DNA from: Nymphaea colorata
Taxonomy: Eukaryota; Streptophyta; Magnoliopsida; Nymphaeales; Nymphaeaceae
NCBI RefSeq assembly: GCF_008831285.2
Contig: NC_045144.1
Coordinates: 23,081,716-23,145,715 of the forward strand
Direction: 5' to 3'
Length of the DNA stretch: 64,000 nt
In this document: in pieces, positions 10,419 to 21,172 of the stretch
Position numbering within the stretch: the stretch's first letter is position 1
Layout of the letters: the number at the start of each line of letters is the position of its first letter
Translations under genes and position numbers: made by a program
Notes under the pieces: generated by a model
Databases searched by the model: none
What the model was told of the DNA's origin: nothing
What the model saw: only the letters and a program-made list of their open reading frames with translations

Positions 10419-10795
10419 TTGGATCTGGAGGACATTATTGAAAAGCTATCTAGGGCTCTAGGCATACTGGTCCTCTAATTATGTGGTGCATGGTAATACT
10501 CTGCATATTCAGAGATGAAGGATTTTCTGTGATATACGAGGGGAGTATTTGTCTTTTTAGCCTTGTTGGATATGCTTGATGTTGGTATGTGCGCCTCCTT
10601 CATTTGCTTCCTGCAAAACACACAAAGAACAGCAGGATAAGATGGCTGGAGTGCGATGTGATCTCAGATCCCCTTGCAAACAATAAACAAACTCTCATTT
10701 TGAAGGGAGAGAAAAACCTCAATTAAACTCCGTATTACTACAAAAAAATTTATCAGCAACCCTAGTTACTTGCTTTGTATAGCTACTGAGCTGGA
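10419..10795. other. Unassigned 377-bp segment interrupting the Copia C 5' LTR
   Basis: The 3' LTR has only about 21 bp between the parts that match 10397-10418 and 10796 onward; here there are 377 bp of other sequence. No ORF, terminal inverted repeat or target duplication was recognised in it. It contains 'ttactacaaaaaaattt' (10734), which resembles a CACTA terminus only weakly. Confidence 0.4.
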
Positions 10796-11364
10796 TATCA
10801 AAACTAAGAAGACTCAAGCAATGTGAGCTTCCTTTTTAAAGGCGGTGAATGTAATTATTAAAATAAAATAAAATAATTAAAGAAAAAAGAAAAAAATAGA
10901 ATGTGGTGGATTCTTCCACCACCGACTAATCCTCCCTATAAATAGGGATGTTGGGCATATTGTGTGAGCATTGAGTGAGTTGGGTTGAGTCTCCTTTGAG
11001 CTAGAGTTTGTGTGCTCACATTGTGAACTGGTGTCTGCTCAAGCGCAAGAGCATTGGTTACTTGGATGTTAGCTCACTACGTGAGCTTGTTGAGGTGAGT
11101 TCTTGTACCTCACTTTTATATGTTTCATTTTGACAAGCAATAAAAGTGTATTGTTTGAATGGTTGTTGGTGCATACTTTACATTGTTGCTTGGTTAAGTT
11201 CATTTTGTAAACTTTGTTGGTGTTGTTATTAAGTTCCTACTAAGTATAATTTGTTAAGTTTGTTATTGACAATTATTTTGGACGTCAAGACTCTTTCGGT
11301 TTTTCTTCGCATAAATTCGGGTTTGGATCTAAGTTATATCAAGGGCCCACATTTGTTTCCTACA
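10796..11364 (+). repeat. 5' LTR of Copia element C (main part)
   Basis: It matches the 3' LTR at about 15146-15716 over its length, including the A-rich block (10859-10898), a hairpin, the TATA box TATAAATAG (10937-10945), the poly(A)-type AATAAA (11141-11146), and the end 'catttgtttcctaca' directly before the primer-binding site. Its left edge is interrupted; the true LTR start is probably the TG at 10397. The copies differ at scattered positions and by small indels, so the insertion is not recent. Confidence 0.8.
10903..10922. repeat. Perfect hairpin in Copia C 5' LTR
   Basis: Arms gtggtgga and tccaccac are separated by ttct. The hairpin lies 14 bp before the TATA box and is preserved without change in the 3' LTR (15241-15260). 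It may be a regulatory or protein-binding site of the LTR; that is inference. Confidence 0.8.
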
Positions 11365-11366
11365 AT

Positions 11367-11378
11367 TGGTATCAGAGC
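11367..11378 (+). other. Primer-binding site (initiator tRNA-Met)
   Basis: TGGTATCAGAGC lies two bases after the LTR end. It is complementary to the 3' end of plant initiator tRNA-Met and is the standard minus-strand primer site of Copia elements. Confidence 0.9.
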
Positions 11379-11440
11379 AAGGTTAAGTCTAAGGGCCGGT
11401 TTACTAGTGAGACTAATTGGGCTAATTATATTCTGAAATT

Positions 11441-12371
11441 ATGACGGCATTAGCGGTTACATTAAATAATATTGAGAAGCTTAACAATAGTAATTATGGC
11501 TATTGGAAATCTTGCATGGAGTCGTATTTGTTAGGACAGGAATTATGGAAGATAGTCTTCGGATCAAACACTAATATTTCTGTCGACGAGAAAGCTAAGA
11601 AGAAATGGATGATCAAAGTACGTGAAGCTCTATTTGCAATTAAGGTATCAATTAAGAATGATTTATTAAAGCATATACATGTTGATGAGGCTCTTAAAGA
11701 AGCATGGAATGCTTTTGCAATGTTATTTTCTCAAGCTAATGACGTATGCCTGCAACTGTTAGAAAATGAGTTAGCTACATTAACTTAGGGAAACACGTCG
11801 ATAGCAGAATATTTTATGAAAGTTAAAAACATCTATAGGGAGATTTCTCAAATTGACCATGAGTCTAAGTCTATATGCGGAGAATTCTTGTTTGTGGACT
11901 TCGTCCAGAATTTAGTAGTTTTATAATTGGTGTTCAATGTTGGCCAATTCAGCGAACTTTGCTGGAGTTAGAGAATCTTTTGATCAGTCAGGAAACATTA
12001 GTGAAGCAAATTGTTGGGCTTTCACTCAAAGTAAATAATGATGAAGCTTTGTTTAGTAAGGGTCAGAGATCAGAACTTTGTTGGAGTTAGAGAATCTTTT
12101 GATGAATCAAGAAACATTAGTGAAGCAAATTGTTGGGCTTTCACTCAAAGTAAATAAGGATGAAGCTTTGTTTAGTAAGGGTCAGAGATCACGATTACCA
12201 GTTAAGCCAGACATTAGGTCTCCAAGTAGGAATATTGACAAAAAGAAAGAGAAATATATAGAAAAGAAAACAAGAGAAACTACACAGCAGTGGAGACCAA
12301 AGAAGAAGTGTTTTAGATGTGGAAGATTGAGTCATTTTGCTCGTGACTACAGAGTTAAAATAGATGAATGA
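11441..12371 (+). pseudogene. Copia C gag (broken)
   Basis: The ATG at 11441 opens a gag of the UBN2 type: 'LNNIEKLNNSNYGYWKSCME', 'LLGQELW', 'KAKKKWMIKVREALFAIK', 'EALKEAWNAF'. A TAG follows 'NELATLT' at 11786-11788 and the sequence continues with 'NTSIAEYFMKVKNI'. A 119-bp direct duplication (11954-12191) shifts the frame. The nucleocapsid zinc knuckle near 12310-12350 reads CFRCGRLSHFARDY, so the final Cys of CCHC is Tyr. The coding sequence then jumps to the pre-integrase region with no protease in between. Confidence 0.8.
11954..12191 (+). repeat. 119-bp tandem duplication inside gag
   Basis: Units 11954-12072 and 12073-12191 are nearly identical (for example gaactttgctgg versus gaactttgttgg). 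119 is not a multiple of three, so the duplication by itself breaks gag. The high similarity means it arose late relative to the decay of the element. Confidence 0.9.
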
Positions 12372-12389
12372 AATGCAACCATGACAAGT

Positions 12390-13230
12390 AAGCAATGTGG
12401 GGGACCTAATGAGACTGTCAAAGCTTGAGGTACGAACAAACAAAGTATGCCCAGAATGTCAATATGGAAAGGCGCAAAGGAGGCCATTCAAAGAATTAAA
12501 GTATAGAGATAAAGCACCATTCGAGCTAGTACATTCAAATGTATTAAAAAAAGTACCAAACCCATCAATTGGAGGTAAGTGGTATTTTATCACATTTATT
12601 GATGACATTTATTGATGATTTTTCAAGATATACTTAGGTCTATTTCACGAAAGAAAAATCTAAAGCACTTGAAAAGTTTGAGGAGTTTCACCAGGTGGTA
12701 AGAAAAGAACTTGGGTATACAACTCGGTATCTATGCACCGATAATGGTGGCGAATATACATCTGACTTTTTTATGACATACATGAAGCAACATGGTATTC
12801 AAAGGCAATTTACAATTGCCTATACGTCACAACAAAATGGAGTGGTAGAATAAAAGAATCGTCACATAGCAGAAACATGTCGAAGCATGATACATGCAAA
12901 GAACATGCCACCAAGATTTTGGGTCGAGTTTGTCAACACAACTGTACACGTAATTAATCAACTACCGTTGCCAAGATTTAGTTTTAAGTCTCCATATCAA
13001 ATGCTCCAAAAAAAGAAGTCGTCTGTGAGTTACTTTAGAGTATTTGGTTGTGTATGTTATGTCTTTCTATTTGAGCACCACAAAACTAAGTTTGACAAGA
13101 AGGCATAGAGGTGTGTTTTTGTAGGATATGATCCATAATGAAAGAGATGGAGATGTTCTAATCCAAGCACAGGACAAGTTCATGTTTCTTGCAATGTCAT
13201 CTTCAATGAAGCATCATCATGATGGTCAGA
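12390..13230 (+). pseudogene. Copia C integrase (broken)
   Basis: It starts in the pre-integrase region with a 'VCPECQYGKAQRRPF' zinc-finger remnant, then 'FELVHSNV', 'YFITFIDD', 'LCTDNGGEYTSDFF', 'HGIQRQFT' and 'SQQNGVVE', a stop, and 'KNRHIAETCRSMIHAKNMPPRFW', ending in 'VFVGYDP'. The catalytic D, D, E positions are recognisable (IDD; TDNGGEY; GVVE). A short duplication of 'atttattgatgac' at about 12595-12620 shifts the frame. Several stops are present. Confidence 0.8.
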
Positions 13231-13499
13231 AGAAAAGAAGGTGCTTCCAGACTCTCAAGTTTTTGAGAAAGATGTTCGAAACAAAATATAATTTGAGATG
13301 AATCAAGGAGAGCCTAAGTCGGAAGACATAAAAGCAAGATGATTTAAATAACAAGTTCAAACGCCTGAACATAGCCCAAGACAAGAAGAACGAGCAGATC
13401 CATCGAGAACAGGAATTAGTCCTCTTCAACAACGAAGTATATAAGAAGAAAGACCATCACAACTTGAAGAGCCAAAAGGAGAACCTATAACACTAAAAA

Positions 13500-14290
13500 G
13501 ATCAACAAGAGTACCAAAACCAAATCCCAAGTATGCAGACGCAGACTGTGCTATCATGGAGGAGATCGAGCAAGCTTCTTTTAAAGAAGCAAAAGATGTT
13601 GAAAAATGGCAAGCATCAATGAAAGATAAAATGAAGGCATTGGAGCATAACAAGACCTGGGAACTTGTACCAAAGCTTGTAGGAGTAAAGCCCATTTCTT
13701 GTAAGTGGGTTTATAAAATAAAAAGAAAGGCAGATGGTTCAGTCGATAGATATAAGGCTCGACTAGTTGCGAGATGATTTTCATAGCAGTATAATATTGA
13801 TTTTGAAGAAACCTTTAGTCTTGTTGCATATATCACATCTGTACATATTCTGATAGCTATTGCTGCAATTAAATCTTGAAAGTTATGGAAAATGGATGTG
13901 AAAAATGTTCTCTTATATGGAGATCTCGATCGTGAAATCTATATGGAACAACCTGAAGGATTCAAAATTACAAACAAGCTAGACTATGTATCCAAGTTAA
14001 GAAAATCAATCTATGAATTAAAACAAGCGCCCAGAGTATGGTACAAAAAAATAGCTGAATTTTTCGTGTTTAGAGGATTTCATGTCTCCTCAGCATATTC
14101 GAGTCTCTTTGTCAAGACAATAGGTATGAAGATTATTATTTTGTTAATTTATGTTGATGATTTAATTATTACTAGAGATGACAAATAAGAAATTAATCTC
14201 ATTCGTGAACATCTCATGGTGAGATTCAAAATGAAAGAACTGTTGAGAGTTATGACACTTCCTTGGATTGGAAATTGATTATGAATCTAA
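13500..14290 (+). pseudogene. Copia C reverse transcriptase (broken)
   Basis: It begins with 'PNPKYADA', '[19 protein letters not shown]', '[13 protein letters not shown]' and '[10 protein letters not shown]', then 'YKARLVAR', a stop, 'MDVKNVLLYGDLDREIYMEQPEGF', 'LRKSIYELKQAPRVWYKK', and the intact catalytic box 'LLIYVDDLIIT', followed by TAA at 14186-14188. YVDD and the QAPR motif are preserved, but stops before and after inactivate it. Confidence 0.85.
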
Positions 14291-15075
14291 AGGATTATTT
14301 TTAAGTTAAACGAAGTATGCTCATGACTTACTATGTAAGTATGGTATGCTCGATTGCAAACCTATCTCAACACTAATTGAGATAAATGGAGACCTTAGAA
14401 GTGATGGAGGAGACAAGTGATTAGATGTCACTATCTATAGATAACTGGTCAGAAGTTTAATCTACTTAACACTGTCAAGATCAGACATTGCCTATGTGGT
14501 TGGTGTCGTGAGCAGATTCGTGCAAACTCCAAAAAAGACATATTTAGAAGCAACAAAAAGAATATTAAGGTATATCAAAAGAACTCTTGACTTCGGTATA
14601 CTTTATGAAAAAGGGCCAACTTGTTAAGTCGTTGGTCTTTGTGACGCGGATTATGTTGGAGACTTATAAACACAAAAATCATCCAATGGATATGCACTCA
14701 GTCTTTGAAGTGGTGCAATTTCATGACGCAGTAAGAGACTACCGACAATTTCACTGTCTACAATAGAAGCAGAGTATAGAGCAGCATCTCAAGTAGCACA
14801 AGAATGTGTGTGGTTGATGCGACTGTTGTAAGACATCAAACAAAATGTGGATTATTTAGTGAGACTCTACTACGATAATCAAAGTGCAATCAGACTTGTA
14901 GAGAACCCTGTCTTCCATGCTCGAACACATAGAGGTGAAACATCATTTTATTAGAGAGAAAATACTCAAATGAATGATTTAGTTGTAGCCAATCATTTCA
15001 AAAATCAAGTTGTTGACATCTTTACCAAAGGCTTACCAGTGCAAATATTCACCAAGCTTAGAAGAATACTAGGAA
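14291..15075 (+). pseudogene. Copia C RNase H (broken)
   Basis: Across several frames one reads a 'DIAYVVGVVSRF' equivalent, 'KRILRYIKRTLDFGILY', 'STIEAEYRAASQVAQECVWLMRL', 'YYDNQSAIRLVENPVFHARTH', 'RGETSFY' and 'VVDIFTKGLP'. This is the normal C-terminal RNase H of Copia polyproteins (core Asp/Glu residues visible). Multiple stops are present. Confidence 0.75.
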
Positions 15076-15091
15076 TCATGAGTAGAGGGTC

Positions 15092-15108
15092 GGTAATGAG
15101 GGTAAGAT
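15092..15108 (+). other. Polypurine tract of Copia element C
   Basis: The purine-rich 'aatgagggtaaga' lies directly before the TG start of the 3' LTR at 15109. Confidence 0.7.
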
Positions 15109-15716
15109 TGTAAAGAGTCATCACCGACTCACTTGGAAGAGTCGAGAAGATTCAAGGAACGGGAGCTTGCTTTTTAAAGGTGGTGGATGTAATAATTAAA
15201 ATAAAATAAAATAATTAAAGAAAAAAGAAAAAATTAGAATGTGGTGGATTCTTCCACCACCGACCAATCCTCCCTATAAATAGGGATGTTGGGCATTTGG
15301 TGTGAGTGTTGAGTGAGTTGGGTTGAATCTCCTTTGAGCTAGAGTTTGTGTGCTCAATTTGTGAGTTGGTGTGTGAGAGTTTAAGTGTGTGCTCAAGTGC
15401 AAGAGCATTGGGTGCTTGGACGCTAGCTCACTACGTGAGCTTCTGGAGGTGAGTTCTTGTACCTTACTTTTATATGTTTCATTTTGACAAGCAATAAAAG
15501 TGTACTGTCTGAAGTGTAGTTGGTGCATGCTTTACATTGTTGCTTGGTTAAGTTCATTTTGTGAACTTTGTTGGCATTGTTATTAAGTTCCTATTAAGTA
15601 TACTTTGTTAAGTTTGTTATTGAGAATTATTTTGGATGTCAAAACTCTGCCGGTTTTTCTTCGCATAAATTCAGGTTTGGATCTAAGTTATATCAAGGGC
15701 TCACATTTGTTTCCTA
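15109..15716 (+). repeat. 3' LTR of Copia element C
   Basis: It begins TGTAAAGAGTC and ends '...catttgtttccta', where the 5' LTR has '...ttcctaca'; the terminal CA seems mutated. It contains the hairpin (15241-15260), the TATA box TATAAATAG (15275-15283) and an AATAAA (15493-15498). Length is about 608 bp. No target-site duplication could be matched because the left end of the element is disturbed. Confidence 0.85.
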
Positions 15717-16400
15717 GAGCCTCTTGTCAATGAACAAAGAAAACGACTTGCAGAAAATATCCGATCTCTTCAAGTCATCTTGATATAGAATGATACTGCC
15801 ACGACAAGGAACTATATCCAACTCCACTGAGAGAACAGAGACTTTCTATCAGTAGGAAAGAATAACCATTGCATATTTAGGGAATGCAGGAACCACCAAT
15901 TTGTTTATTTACTCTGCATCTCAGCCCCGCTAATGAGCTGGTTGCTGCCACAATACTGCTGCATCTGTAGGTGTTTCTTTTAGACTACACTATGGACCCC
16001 ATTTAGTTATTTTTTGCCATTCTTTTTGAGTTTCCTTGTCCATAGTTTTTCATGGCTTACTAAATGGATGGAGTCCTATCCTCTCCCAGAGAGTTTCCAA
16101 AGAAAACTCCTTTATTCGTTTTAAATCCAGCATAATGTGATCTAACAACAATAAACTCATGCACTACTTATCATCGCTGTTTTTCAAAACCAAGTGTGTT
16201 TTTTGCTTCTTAGCTAAGTTCATATTTTTGAAAGGCACAAAAATGCTTTCCATACAAAGTTCTTATTTGTGTTTGCTCCTTCCATAGTGGATAACCATAC
16301 CTTAAGGATGGATGAGGAAGAAAAATTACTAAAACTAAGACATGTTTTGGGAATATATACACCCGCAATAAGGACAAGATTAAACTGGCCTGATTTTGTG
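15717..16400. other. No gene recognised
   Basis: AT-rich sequence with no family match. The minus-strand frames at 16210-16417 are short and lack signatures. Confidence 0.5.
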
Positions 16401-16590
16401 AGTGGTTTTTCAAACAAGAAAAGAAAGCAGTTGAGTTAGTGAGAAAAAACGGAGGGAACGGGCAGCCAAAAATTGTGATATATATATATATAGGAGTGTT
16501 TTTTCAAAAAAGAAAAAAAGTAGTTGAGATAGTGAGCAAAAACTGAGGGAATGAACAACAAAAAAATGTGACATATATAAACAAAATTTG
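16401..16590. repeat. Two-copy ~93-bp tandem repeat
   Basis: The segment 'gtggtttttcaaacaagaaaag...agttgagttagtgag' recurs 93 bp later as 'gtgttttttcaaaaaagaaa...agttgagatagtgag'. The copies are clearly diverged. Confidence 0.7.
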
Positions 16591-16788
16591 GTTCAAGTAT
16601 TTATTAAGATATTTTGGATAAGAAATTTTGAATTTGTGTAAGTATATATTGAGTACTTGAATTCAAATGGCCCAACATGGGGATATCAATTACTTGATCG
16701 CAATCCAGATCCAAAATTGGACCGCCTTTACCTATAAAATCGCGTGTTTTGAGATCCAAAACAAGCCAAAATAGATGAATCTGGCCTT

Positions 16789-16842
16789 TGTATATCCAAT
16801 GTGCTTTCCCCTTTTTAATAAGAAAAGCACGTTGGATATACA
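16789..16842. repeat. 19-bp inverted repeat (hairpin)
   Basis: Arm 16789-16807 (tgtatatccaatgtgcttt) and arm 16824-16842 are complementary except for one position, with a 16-base T/A-rich loop. It lies directly before the first unit of the tandem array that follows. Confidence 0.85.
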
Positions 16843-16845
16843 CTA

Positions 16846-17276
16846 TGTACCGATACCAAAAGCCAGGGTTGGTGCCCGCCGGTGTAGGAGGGCGCCGGGG
16901 TAGGATGGTGGAAGAAGACACTTCCCCGTCCTCCACGTCTTCCAGCGGAGCACGCAAACCATCTCCTTGTTAATAGATGTATGAAAATGGGATATATGGA
17001 GTATGGACAGGTATGTACTGATGCCGAAAGCTAGGGGTGGGGCCCGCCGGGGTAGGAGGGTGGAATAAGACACTTGCCCGTTCTCCATGTCTTCCCGTTG
17101 AGCACGCAAACTGTCTCCTTGTTAATAGATGTATGAAAACGGGATAAATAGACAGGTACGTACTGATACTAAAAGCCAGGTTGGGGCCCACCGGGGTGAA
17201 GAAGACACTGCCCTATCCTCCACGTCTTTCCTGTGGAGCACGCAAATGGTCTCTTTGTTAGTAGATGTTTGAAAAT
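16846..17276. repeat. Three-unit tandem repeat (~115-168 bp units)
   Basis: Units begin at about 16846, 17014 and 17159 with 'tac.gat.c.aaagc'. Each runs through 'gcccgccgg.gtagga', 'gaagacac', 'cctccacgtctt', 'gagcacgcaaa' and 'tgttaatagatgtatgaaaa'. Unit lengths shrink from 168 to 145 to about 118 bp through internal deletions. The array is far more GC-rich than its surroundings. No coding role is evident. Confidence 0.85.
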
Positions 17277-17393
<117 letters not shown>

Positions 17394-19900
17394 CGATTTT
17401 GTCATTTTTTGTCCCAGCGTACCGCTGTTAAACTAATTCCAAATTAAACACTTAACTGCATACTTGAACCAGTTTGCTAAGCTACATATAATTAATTTGC
17501 CCACCCCAATGCACAAAATTTATTGATTTTTCATTTTGCTGCATTCAATAATTAGCACGTATGTGTATACAATTAGCACCTTCATATAGATTTAACATCT
17601 TGAGAATCTAAAATTGTTTGCCTCTGCCAACGACTTCAACCAGCTTATTCCATTAGATAAACAAATAACTTCTACAGTATTATCAGATGTGAAAGACATT
17701 AAGTATTTATAAGAAGCCTGACATAAAGAATTTGCCTATATTTTACAACCATCTATGTCATGAGTTAATAATTAGAAAGGTAGCGGGTAGATTTTCCCAC
17801 ATGAACATTGAATTCACTTAAAAAAAAAATGGATAGATTCATAAATCACTCACAGGTCTATTCATGCTGCCAAATAATCCATAAGTAATGAGAAAAAAGG
17901 GCTGCCATTCAAGGGAGAATATACGGACAGGACAACAATTAATGGCAGCTTGTTATCACCAGCTTCCTCTGCACGACCGACCACAATTAAAGAAAGAAAG
18001 AAACCAATGTACATTGACATGAATGAGATCCTTATTTTTCATTTCACTGAATTACTGAACGACTATCTTAAACCAAATGGACAATGACATATACAAACAA
18101 GCTGGAAAATAATTGGACGTGACTCTTTGGTGGTAACCAATTCCTTTGTCCTGAATTATCTTCCACACTTTCATTATTCTTGCCGTAAATGTTGAGAAAA
18201 TTGTTAACTGGATTAAGCGGTCAACTAAATTTAAATTGCTTTCAACACATTTTTCCATAGATTATGCAAGAAAAGTAGTTTCCTTAGATTATGCACCTGC
18301 ATTCACTAAAAAACCTTCTCTGTAAACCTGAATTTCATTGAAAAATAGACATAACACAAACAGAAAAATGATGAAGAAAACTAAGATATGGTTTAATAAC
18401 ATGCACGCATACACACCCCAACAGCCACATCTGTCGTGACGTTAGAGGCAAATGAAGTTACTGGTGTAGAGCTGACTCTCCTGGTGAAAGTGTCACCAAT
18501 GTAGGCTTTTTTTTTTTTCAATTTGAGAAAAGAAAAAAAAAAATGGGGCATGGTTCATGAAGTATATGGTTTAATAGAAGCTCAATAGAAGAGTTACCCT
18601 AAGCACTGAAAGTAAACCCGATACTTTATGAAGACAAGAAGTTGGGTGGAAGCTTGGACTCTTATTCAAATGGATGGGAGAACAAAATACTATTCAACCT
18701 CACTAAAAAGTTTTGATTGAAGTTCAATTTCTTTGTTGAAAAAACTAAAACCGAAATGACTCAATTCAATTCCATGTCCTTTCCTTAGTAAGAAAGAACT
18801 TCATAAAAACAAAGCAATTCATGAAAGCAAAGAAAAAAAGGGGGGGGGGACGAGACAGCGATTTTCCAAGGGATGCCTGTGAATCAAACGCAGTCTGATA
18901 GGAGGTGGGAAAATAGAACGAGATGTGGGGGAGGGGGAGGGGGAGAACGTGGAGGCCCACAGATTCTCCAAACAACAAAAGCCCAACAGTGCGACAGTGA
19001 AAGCAGGCCTCACGGGGGGCAGGTGGGCTGCAAAAAAAGGACCACCCAGAGGATCCAAACTGTCATTATCACAAAAACTGGATTACCATAAAAATTAAGT
19101 GGGGTCCACGAAGAGTGCAACCCCGCGTTCATCCCCCTTTCCTCTCTCCAAATGCATATGGCTTGCATAAGCGCGGTGGCATGGGCGTAAAATACGATGG
19201 GATAGTAATCTACTGGTGGCAAAGGCGGGCCCGGAGGGAGGGCAGGGCGTCTTCCAAGGGGACAACCGGAGGGAGGGCGTCTTCCAAGGCGGAGCGAGCG
19301 AGAGGGAGGCGAAGTGCAAACTCCACCGCTATGGTCTCTTGAATTATTAAAAAAAAAGAAAAAGAACTTCCTTAACTATTCTTCTCAATAGAGTGAGTTC
19401 TGGATCTTTGGCTAGTTGGTCAGCAGCTTAGACAAAAATAAACCAATAAATAATAAATAATAAATAAAATTAGTAAGAATGCGAACAATGAGAATTAAGA
19501 AAAAGGAACTTGCAACAAAGTTTAGCGTCCAAAGTTGAAGTGGCAATTAGCATCCTCTTTTTTGCAATATAATCTAAAACAAAGACGAGTATGAAACAAT
19601 AGGCATATAAAATACATGGCACATCCATTTTTATTTACCGGCTAGAGATTTATTAAAGTGAATGTTTTCATGTCACTAAAACATATGGGCGGGAAAGGAA
19701 GGATGGGGAAATTTTAAAAATTAACCTTTGTTGATCCGAAGTATCACATCACTGATGACTAGACTTTTTTTAAATTCAAAAAAATGGGAGATCAAAAAAT
19801 TAAAGCTTTTACTAATCTTTACAGGCAACGTCACTGGAAAACAAAGAAAAATGAGATTTTTGTTTAACATTTTGTGAAAAAACATCATTGCAAACTTCCA
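17394..19900. other. No gene recognised; GC-rich patch at 18840-19330
   Basis: Mostly AT-rich. A G-run sits at 18840-18849, followed by a purine/GC-rich patch to about 19330. That patch holds a short direct repeat of 'ggagggagggc..cgtcttccaagg' at about 19234-19288. It could be a CpG-rich promoter relic or repeat, but no adjoining gene was recognised. Confidence 0.4.
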
Positions 19901-20558
19901 ATATGAAAATTTCTACATAATTTTACTAACATTTTAAGGGAGACGTTAGTAATGATTGACCTTTGACATTTACTTCGCATCAGTGAGTTTTTACTCCATA
20001 GGCCTATATTCTCACCCCTAAAGGCTTTTTGACATAACACAAAAAAAAAAAAAAATAGTGCACTTTCAAGGACGTGGATCCATTCTCGTCAGTACAGATT
20101 CACACATTTACTGACATTTTAGGGGAGATGTTAGTAATGATTGACCATTGCTTAGTTTCCAGTTTTGCAGACGTATACACGTGAAGAATCTCACCACTAT
20201 AGGCTTCTTCACATAACACAAAAAGAACAATGAACTTTCAACGTCATGGATCCATGCTCATCAGTATAGATTCACACATTTATTGACGTCTAATGAATAT
20301 TGCTAGAAATGGTTGACCGTCAATGGCATGCATAACACCTCATTGAAAGTTTTCATCGTAATAACCTGTAACCAATTTCTCTACTATAGGTTTTTTCTTA
20401 TGAACTTTGCAAAGGAAAGAAATTTTAGTGACAGGGATCCATTACATGTCTGTAACGATTCCCCTTTATTGACGTTTAGATGGGAATGTCAATAAAGATG
20501 AACATTTACCAACACATATTTTTTCATGCTTCAGTAAATATCGATTTTTTATGTAGTG
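19901..20558 (+). mobile_element. CACTA-like transposon terminus with subterminal repeats
   Basis: Four diverged repeats of about 172-187 bp begin near 19923, 20107, 20279 and 20466 with 'tttactgaca.ttta', followed by 'gttagtaatgattgacc', 'ataggctt.ttcacataacac' and 'ggatccat'. The block ends at 20558 with 'cgattttttatgtagtg', the inverted form of the CACTACA...A-rich ends of CACTA elements. No transposase and no opposite CACTA end were found nearby, so this is an end fragment or non-autonomous copy. The class assignment is inference from the end motif and repeat placement. Confidence 0.45.
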
Positions 20559-20680
20559 TTCTATGCTAATGGCATGTTGTTTTCCATTTTTCCGGATAGT
20601 TTGCTAGAGCATTGTGGCTTTCCTTGGTATATGGTTGTGCTTTGTTTGGCCTCATTAGTGGCCCCTTTCTTGGCTGTTAT

Positions 20681-20871
20681 CAGGGGTGGAGCCAGGATTT
20701 TCTTTTGGGGCAGGCTGGCAGTCTGACCTCTGGATTCGGGTAGGGCGAAACTGAATTCTAATACAAAAAATACATTATGAAATTAAAAAATATTATTTTT
20801 TTCAATGTAAAAAAAAAATCATTGGCTGGGGTGGGGCCATGGCCTAGGTGGGCCCCGTCCCTCCGCCCCTG
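20681..20871. mobile_element. hAT-type MITE with 8-bp target duplication
   Basis: The 191-bp element starts CAGGGGTGGAGCCAGG and ends CCGTCCCTCCGCCCCTG, giving CAGGGG...CCCCTG inverted ends. It is flanked by a perfect direct repeat GCTGTTAT (20673-20680 and 20872-20879). No transposase is encoded. The 8-bp duplication and CA...TG ends are those of hAT elements. Confidence 0.9.
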
Positions 20872-20879
20872 GCTGTTAT

Positions 20880-21172
20880 GGATCTATTTGGGCCATTCTT
20901 TGATTTTGTGACATCACTTTTTATTCTAGTGTCTAAGTTGCTTGTGTCTTATTGACTTGCTATGTATTCTTGTATGGTCATCTGAGTTGTTTGACCCGTT
21001 TAATGAAATTTGTTTAGCAAGCCCTTTGTTTGCTACATGTGGTGGTTTATGCCCAACTACACTAAGACTTGGTTATTTCTTTTTTTTTTTATTTCATTCT
21101 ACGCTAGAAGCAAGTATCTAACTAAAAAAAGATGCTATAGTAGCTTTAACTGTTAAACAAAATTAGATTAGT
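20880..21172. other. Spacer, nothing recognised
   Basis: AT-rich with a T-run near 21080; no feature supported. Confidence 0.5.

Noticed and set aside
10734-10755. tactacaaaaaaattt as a CACTA terminus
   Set aside because: The first base is T rather than C, there is no matching end or subterminal repeat, and it lies within the unassigned segment of the Copia C LTR.
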